This document shows, one piece after another, positions 59,381 through 64,000 of a stretch of DNA of 64,000 nucleotides. Both the position numbers and the translations under genes were made by a program. The stretch's first letter is position 1. Each line of letters starts with the position of its first letter. Origin of the DNA: Site-B1 sp963827785 (GTDB lineage: Bacteria > Bacteroidota > Bacteroidia > Flavobacteriales > Flavobacteriaceae); the NCBI GenBank assembly GCA_963827785.1, contig CAWHCT010000008.1, positions 62,001 through 126,000 of the forward strand. Reading direction: 5' to 3'. The notes below the pieces were generated by a model that worked only from the letters and a program-made list of their open reading frames with translations, was not told where the DNA came from and searched no databases.

Positions 59381-60145
59381 ATGGGTAAGATCATAGCAAT
59401 TGCCAATCAAAAAGGAGGAGTGGGAAAAACAACCACCTCAGTTAACTTAGCCGCTTCGTTAGGAGTTTTAGAAAAAAAAGTCCTGCTTATTGATGCCGAT
59501 CCGCAGGCCAACGCAACATCCGGATTAGGTATTGATGTTGAAAGCGTTGAAATTGGCACCTATCAGTTACTGGAGCATGCTAATACAGCAAAAGAAGCTA
59601 TTATAAAAACCGATACACCCAATCTGGATATTATTCCATCCCATATAGACCTAGTTGCCATTGAAATAGAATTGGTAGATAAGGAGAATAGGGAGTATAT
59701 GCTTAAACAAGCCATAGAACATTTAAAGGTCGAATACGATTACATATTGATTGATTGTGCACCCTCTTTAGGTTTATTGACATTAAATGCATTAACAGCT
59801 GCAGATTCAATTCTTATTCCCATTCAGTGTGAATATTTTGCATTGGAAGGTTTAGGAAAACTACTAAATACAGTTAAAAGTGTGCAGAAAATTCACAATC
59901 CCGATCTTGATATTGAGGGTTTGCTTTTGACTATGTATGATTCGCGATTGAGGTTATCCAATCAGGTAGTGGAAGAAGTGCAAAAACATTTTGGGGAAAT
60001 GGTGTTTCAAACAATCATTCAAAGGAATGTTCGTTTAGGAGAAGCGCCAAGTTATGGGGAAAACATTATAAATTATGATGCCAGCAGCAAAGGCGCACAA
60101 AATTACTTAAGTTTGGCCAAAGAAATTATCAATAAAAACTCTTAA
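59381..60145 (+). CDS. parA: Chromosome partitioning ATPase ParA (Soj)
   Basis: 254 residues. It has the deviant Walker A KGGVGKTT near residues 11-18, the switch LIDADPQANATSGLG, and Walker B DYILIDCAPSLG. Acting with ParB it segregates the replicated origin region. The stop codon overlaps the parB start by one base. Together with the next four genes it forms a gene order known from flavobacterial chromosomes. I found no full parS palindrome close by. Confidence 0.95.
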   Translation: MGKIIAIANQKGGVGKTTTSVNLAASLGVLEKKVLLIDADPQANATSGLGIDVESVEIGTYQLLEHANTAKEAIIKTDTPNLDIIPSHIDLVAIEIELVDKENREYMLKQAIEHLKVEYDYILIDCAPSLGLLTLNALTAADSILIPIQCEYFALEGLGKLLNTVKSVQKIHNPDLDIEGLLLTMYDSRLRLSNQVVEEVQKHFGEMVFQTIIQRNVRLGEAPSYGENIINYDASSKGAQNYLSLAKEIINKNS

Positions 60146-61056
60146 TGATGGCGAAGGCAACCAAGAAACAAGCATTAGGCAGAGGCTTATCCGCATTATT
60201 AAAAGATCCTAGCAATGATATCAAATCAGCACAAGATAAAAATGCCGACAAGGTTATTGGTAATATTGTTGAGATTGATATTAATTCCATAGAAGTAAAT
60301 CCGTTTCAGCCTAGGACCAACTTTAGTGAAGAGTCTCTTAGAGAACTTGCTTCTTCTATTAAAGAACTTGGTATCATTCAACCCATAACAGTCAGAAAAT
60401 TAGAATTCAATAAGTTCCAATTAGTATCAGGTGAAAGGCGTTTTAGGGCCTCTAAATTAATAGGTTTAAAGTCAATACCAGCTTACATTCGCATTGCGAA
60501 CGATCAGGAAATTTTAGAAATGGCCTTGGTTGAGAACATTCAGCGTCAGGACCTTGACCCTATTGAAATTGCCTTATCCTATCAAAGACTGATCGAGGAA
60601 ATCAAATTGACTCAGGAGCAAATGAGTGAACGTGTTGGTAAAAAGAGGTCTACCATAGCCAATTACTTGCGATTGTTAAAATTAGACCCGATCATTCAAA
60701 CCGGAATTCGAGATGGATTCATAAGTATGGGTCATGGTCGTGCACTTATCAATATTGATGATCAGAGGGATCAACTTAATATTTATGAAAAAATACTATC
60801 AGATAAGTTATCGGTTAGACAAACAGAGAATCTAGTTCGCAATTATCATCAAGGGAATGGAAAACAGTCTCCAAGATCAAAAAGTGATGATGAAATGCCT
60901 GGATATGTAAAAAAAGGGATTAAACAGTTCTCTGAATACTTCGGTCATAAAATACATGTCAAGATTTCAAAAAATGGTAAGGGCTCTGTTACAATACCTT
61001 TTCATTCAGAAGAAGATTTTAACAGAATCACAAAACTGGTAAAACGTGAAAAGTAG
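60145..61056 (+). CDS. parB: Chromosome partitioning protein ParB (Spo0J)
   Basis: 303 residues (an alternative ATG follows one codon later at 60148). The N-terminal basic start LGRGLSALLKD is typical. The CTP-binding ParB/Srx domain has NPFQPRTNF, GIIQPITVRK and GERRFRAS; the helix-turn-helix EQMSERVGKKRSTIANYLRLLKL binds parS. The C-terminus forms the dimer domain. It overlaps parA by one base and the next gene by 11 bases. Confidence 0.95.
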   Translation: MMAKATKKQALGRGLSALLKDPSNDIKSAQDKNADKVIGNIVEIDINSIEVNPFQPRTNFSEESLRELASSIKELGIIQPITVRKLEFNKFQLVSGERRFRASKLIGLKSIPAYIRIANDQEILEMALVENIQRQDLDPIEIALSYQRLIEEIKLTQEQMSERVGKKRSTIANYLRLLKLDPIIQTGIRDGFISMGHGRALINIDDQRDQLNIYEKILSDKLSVRQTENLVRNYHQGNGKQSPRSKSDDEMPGYVKKGIKQFSEYFGHKIHVKISKNGKGSVTIPFHSEEDFNRITKLVKREK

Positions 61057-61660
61057 TTTATTACTTATCCTTCTGATTCTTACATTATTTTCTGCAAAAA
61101 TTCAAGCTCAAAACGATGAAATAGTGCCTCAAATAAAAGAGGAATTTAAAGTTGAATCGAATATCAAAGCAAGAGATTCTATAGACCCATTAACTCCTTC
61201 ACGAGCAGCATTCTATTCGGCAATTTTGCCAGGTCTTGGTCAAGCTTACAACAAAAAATATTGGAAAATACCTATAGTTTATGCGGCTTTAGGAACAGGG
61301 ATTTATTTCTTTATTGACAATACAAGCGAATACAACAAATATAGAGATATTTATAAACGTCGGCTGGCAGGATTTACAGATGATGAATATTGGGGTACGG
61401 ATGCAAATCAAGATCCTTTAAGTACTCCTCAAATATCAAATGACGCCTTAATTCGGGCACAACGGTCATTAAGAAAAAATCGTGAGATTTCATTACTTGT
61501 AACAATAGGCATTTATGCCTTGAATATAATTGACGCCAATGTCGATGCACATCTGCTTCAGTATAATGTTGATGAAAATCTGACACTGCAGCCCCATTTC
61601 AAAATTAATGAACGGGATGCAACTTCCAATCTGGGATTAACATTAAATTTTAAATTTTAA
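61046..61660 (+). CDS. DUF5683 membrane/secreted protein
   Basis: 204 residues starting at a GTG (61046) inside the end of parB. It has a signal-like N-terminus (LLLILLILTLFSAKIQAQ) and the DUF5683 core: PSRAAFYSAILPGLGQAYNKKYWKIPIVYAALGTGIYFF, then a conserved charged segment and VTIGIYALNIIDANVDAHL. Function is unknown, but its place between parB and dapB is conserved in flavobacteria. The coupling to parB through an 11-base overlap is clear. Confidence 0.86.
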   Translation: MKSSLLLILLILTLFSAKIQAQNDEIVPQIKEEFKVESNIKARDSIDPLTPSRAAFYSAILPGLGQAYNKKYWKIPIVYAALGTGIYFFIDNTSEYNKYRDIYKRRLAGFTDDEYWGTDANQDPLSTPQISNDALIRAQRSLRKNREISLLVTIGIYALNIIDANVDAHLLQYNVDENLTLQPHFKINERDATSNLGLTLNFKF

Positions 61661-61662
61661 AA

Positions 61663-62367
61663 ATGAAAATAGCTTTACTCGGATACGGTAAAATGGGAAA
61701 GGAAATAGAAAAGATTGCTCTGCTTCGAGGGCATTCTGTTGTTATTAAGGCAGATATTGATTCTTTTTATGATATAAAAGTGGCGGATGTTGCCATTGAT
61801 TTTAGTGTCCCTGCTGCTGCATTTAATAATATTTCTAATTGTCTGAAAAATAAAGTGCCTGTTGTTTCAGGCACTACTGGCTGGCTTAAAGATTTTGATA
61901 GAGCGATTGAATTGTGTAAAGAAAATAAAGGCGCTTTTATTTATGCTTCCAATTTTAGTTTAGGAGTCAACATCTTTTTTGAATTGAATAAGACACTGGC
62001 AAAACTGATGGAGCAACTAAAGCAATACAAAGTGAGTATTGAAGAGATCCATCACACACAAAAACTGGATGCACCAAGCGGAACAGCAATAACCTTGGCC
62101 AAGGGTATTATTGAAAATTCCGATTTTAAAAAATGGAAACTGATTGAGGAAAAACCTTCAGAATCTGAATTACCTATTACAGCTAAACGAATCGAAAATG
62201 TACCTGGAACTCATACGGTCACTTATGAATCAGATGTGGATACAATTGAAATAAAACATACAGCCCATAGCAGACAAGGATTTGCCTTAGGTGCAGTTAT
62301 AGCGGCAGAATGGTTGCTTGACAAAACAGGAGTATTTACTATGAATGACGTGTTAAACATTAGTTAA
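61663..62367 (+). CDS. dapB: 4-hydroxy-tetrahydrodipicolinate reductase
   Basis: 234 residues, the short Bacteroidota form. The NAD(P)-binding start is LLGYGKMGKEIEKIA, the middle has VSGTTGW and FSLGVNIFFELN, and the catalytic stretch is IEEIHHTQKLDAPSGTA with the conserved His and Lys. It performs the second committed step of lysine and diaminopimelate synthesis. It starts 2 bases after the DUF5683 stop. Confidence 0.95.
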   Translation: MKIALLGYGKMGKEIEKIALLRGHSVVIKADIDSFYDIKVADVAIDFSVPAAAFNNISNCLKNKVPVVSGTTGWLKDFDRAIELCKENKGAFIYASNFSLGVNIFFELNKTLAKLMEQLKQYKVSIEEIHHTQKLDAPSGTAITLAKGIIENSDFKKWKLIEEKPSESELPITAKRIENVPGTHTVTYESDVDTIEIKHTAHSRQGFALGAVIAAEWLLDKTGVFTMNDVLNIS

Positions 62368-62432
62368 GTTTGCTTTGAGAGGTTAAAAATTGTTTTTTCT
62401 TTAGACAAACTATAATTTAAAAGTATAGAATT

Positions 62433-63983
62433 ATGACAATGATGGAATGGTTTATTTTCTTTATAATAGTCCAAATAATACATGGCCTAGGAACCTGGAA
62501 ATTATATACTAAAGCAGGGCAAAATGCTGCTCAGGCTTTTATTCCCGTTTATAATGCGGTTGTACTAATGAAAATTATCAATAGGCCTTGGTGGTGGACC
62601 TTATTGTTTTTTGTGCCAATAGTCAACTTGATCATGTTTCCCGTCATTTGGGTGGAGACTGCAAGAAGCTTCGGAAAGAATACTTACAAAGACACCTTTT
62701 TAGCCATCATAACCTTAGGCTTTTATAATTTCTATTTGAACTATGTTGAAGATGTAAAGTATATTGAAAACAGAGATCTTCATCCTAAGAGCTCTTCCGG
62801 TGACTGGGTAAGCTCAATTTTATTTGCAATTGTTGCGGCCACAATTGTTCATACTTACTTTATTCAACCATACGTGATTCCTACTTCATCTCTGGAAAAG
62901 TCCCTTTTAGTTGGTGATTTTCTTTTTGTAAGTAAAATGCATTTTGGAGCCAGAGCACCAATGACTACAGTTGCAATGCCAATGGTACATGATACTATTC
63001 CAATAATTAAAAAGAAATCTTATTTACCTCGACCTCAACTGCCTTATTTTAGGCTACCTGGTTTTGAAAAAGTAGAACACAATGATATAGTCGTTTTCAA
63101 CTGGCCTGTTGATACTATGTTGGATATGAGGCATACAGACAAACACTACTACAAGCCTATTGATAAAAAAACTAACTATGTCAAGCGTTGCGTTGGTATT
63201 GCAGGCGACTCCCTGGAAGTAAGGAATGGTTATGTTTATATTAATGGAATACAAAATAGATTACCAGACAGAGCAAGACTTCAATTCAGTTATGAGGTCA
63301 TACTAAAGGAAGGTAAAGGGTTTGATAATTCCATATTTGAACTTCTAAAGAAGAGATATGATATCACCGATGGTATTTACAGGTTGAATAATGGTAAAAT
63401 CATAATTCCGGCAGCAACCCCTGAAGCCGTTGATATGTTTAAGGATCATCCCAGTGTAGCAAAAATGACTAAAATTGAATCCCCAAAGGGAGAAAGAGAT
63501 CCCGGAATTTTCCCTCATAATCCAAATTATAACTGGAATAATGATTTCTTCGGACCACTTTATATCCCTGAAAAAGGAAAAACCATAGAATTAAATCTGG
63601 AAGTACTTCCCCTTTACAAAAGAGTTTTATCAGAATATGAAGGCAACACCCTAAAAGTTAATGGAAATCAAATACTGATAAATGACAAAGTAGCTACAAG
63701 CTATACATTCAAGCAAAATTATTATTGGATGATGGGAGACAACAGGCATAACTCTCAAGACGCCAGAGCCTGGGGATTTGTTCCTTATGATCATATAGTT
63801 GGAAAACCAGTATTTATCTGGATGAGCTGGGGAGATGGTAAGCCACGATGGGAACGTTTCTTTACAACAGTTGGAGGAAGTGGAAAACCAGTTTCTTATT
63901 TAATTCCTTTCTTAGTTATCCTTTTGGGTTGGATTGGTTATAGTACCTGGAGAAATAAGCGAAAAGCAAAATCGCAATTATAA
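62433..63983 (+). CDS. lepB: Signal peptidase I with an N-terminal DUF5684-like membrane domain
   Basis: 516 residues. Residues 1-115 are a DUF5684-like domain with three helices. The S26 peptidase follows a helix at about 127-145. The catalytic Ser is most likely Ser153 in IPTSSLEKSLL, and Lys251 in NYVKRCVGIAGDS is the general base. A long insertion (about 270-425) precedes the final MMGDNRHNSQDARAWGFVP box, and a C-terminal helix ends the protein. It removes signal peptides from exported proteins. It begins 65 bases after dapB. Confidence 0.94.
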   Translation: MTMMEWFIFFIIVQIIHGLGTWKLYTKAGQNAAQAFIPVYNAVVLMKIINRPWWWTLLFFVPIVNLIMFPVIWVETARSFGKNTYKDTFLAIITLGFYNFYLNYVEDVKYIENRDLHPKSSSGDWVSSILFAIVAATIVHTYFIQPYVIPTSSLEKSLLVGDFLFVSKMHFGARAPMTTVAMPMVHDTIPIIKKKSYLPRPQLPYFRLPGFEKVEHNDIVVFNWPVDTMLDMRHTDKHYYKPIDKKTNYVKRCVGIAGDSLEVRNGYVYINGIQNRLPDRARLQFSYEVILKEGKGFDNSIFELLKKRYDITDGIYRLNNGKIIIPAATPEAVDMFKDHPSVAKMTKIESPKGERDPGIFPHNPNYNWNNDFFGPLYIPEKGKTIELNLEVLPLYKRVLSEYEGNTLKVNGNQILINDKVATSYTFKQNYYWMMGDNRHNSQDARAWGFVPYDHIVGKPVFIWMSWGDGKPRWERFFTTVGGSGKPVSYLIPFLVILLGWIGYSTWRNKRKAKSQL

Positions 63984-64000
63984 ATTAACATATATGTCAT

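Overview
The window is 64 kb of AT-rich chromosome from a member of the Bacteroidota, almost certainly a flavobacterium (Flavobacteriaceae). Four things point there: a LytTR response regulator with a LytS-type kinase and 2TM-domain proteins; a TonB/TonB-dependent-receptor pair with a carboxypeptidase-like regulatory domain; GIN-domain (DUF2807) and PspC-domain envelope genes; and the gene order parA-parB-DUF5683-dapB-lepB, familiar from flavobacterial chromosomes. Promoters also look like the Bacteroidota type (TTTG / TAnnTTTG), and clear Shine-Dalgarno sequences are rare. I see no transposase, phage gene, CRISPR array or rRNA. There is one tRNA gene (Pro, UGG).

Layout. 0-8.6 kb: small housekeeping and stress genes (two VOC proteins, a GNAT-nitrilase fusion, a half-size EamA transporter, PPK2, DUF2007, a GH130-like lipoprotein, a PepSY membrane protein with an OB-fold lipoprotein). 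8.7-16.7 kb: a signalling and envelope block with a LytTR regulator, 2TM protein, kinase-2TM fusion and TPR gene in one operon, then TonB, a TonB-dependent receptor and an ECF sigma factor with a membrane partner. The TPR/kinase operon and the receptor gene carry the same paired LytTR-like sites at identical spacing. 16.7-32.3 kb: acyltransferase, NUDIX, cyclophilin, M3 peptidase, OmpA/TSP3 protein, Dps-OxyR pair, AIM24, PadR-PspC-GIN cluster and thioredoxin reductase.

32.9-49.1 kb is the centrepiece, a compact hydrogen-metabolism island. Reading leftward from a shared divergent control region are hyaA, hyaB, hyaC and hyaD (a membrane-bound group 1 [NiFe] hydrogenase with the six-cysteine signature of O2-tolerant enzymes), then hypF, hypD and hypE. 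Reading rightward are hypA, hoxF, a hoxU-hoxY gene fusion, hoxH, hoxW, hypB and hypC (a cytoplasmic NAD-coupled group 3d hydrogenase). A NicO/UreH-type nickel transporter lies at the left end. Only one set of hypA-F genes is present and it is split between the two operons, so making either enzyme needs both. A perfect 20-bp palindrome resembling an FNR box lies between them. The likely physiology is H2 oxidation feeding both the quinone pool and NADH in a heterotroph; no carbon-fixation gene is visible here.

49.2-64 kb: a CYTH protein, a large unrecognised PLP-fold enzyme, tRNA-Pro, a PQQ-type sugar dehydrogenase, the overlapping udk-ftsB/divIC-mutA-lipoprotein-mutB operon, a VIT-family transporter, and parA-parB-DUF5683-dapB-lepB.
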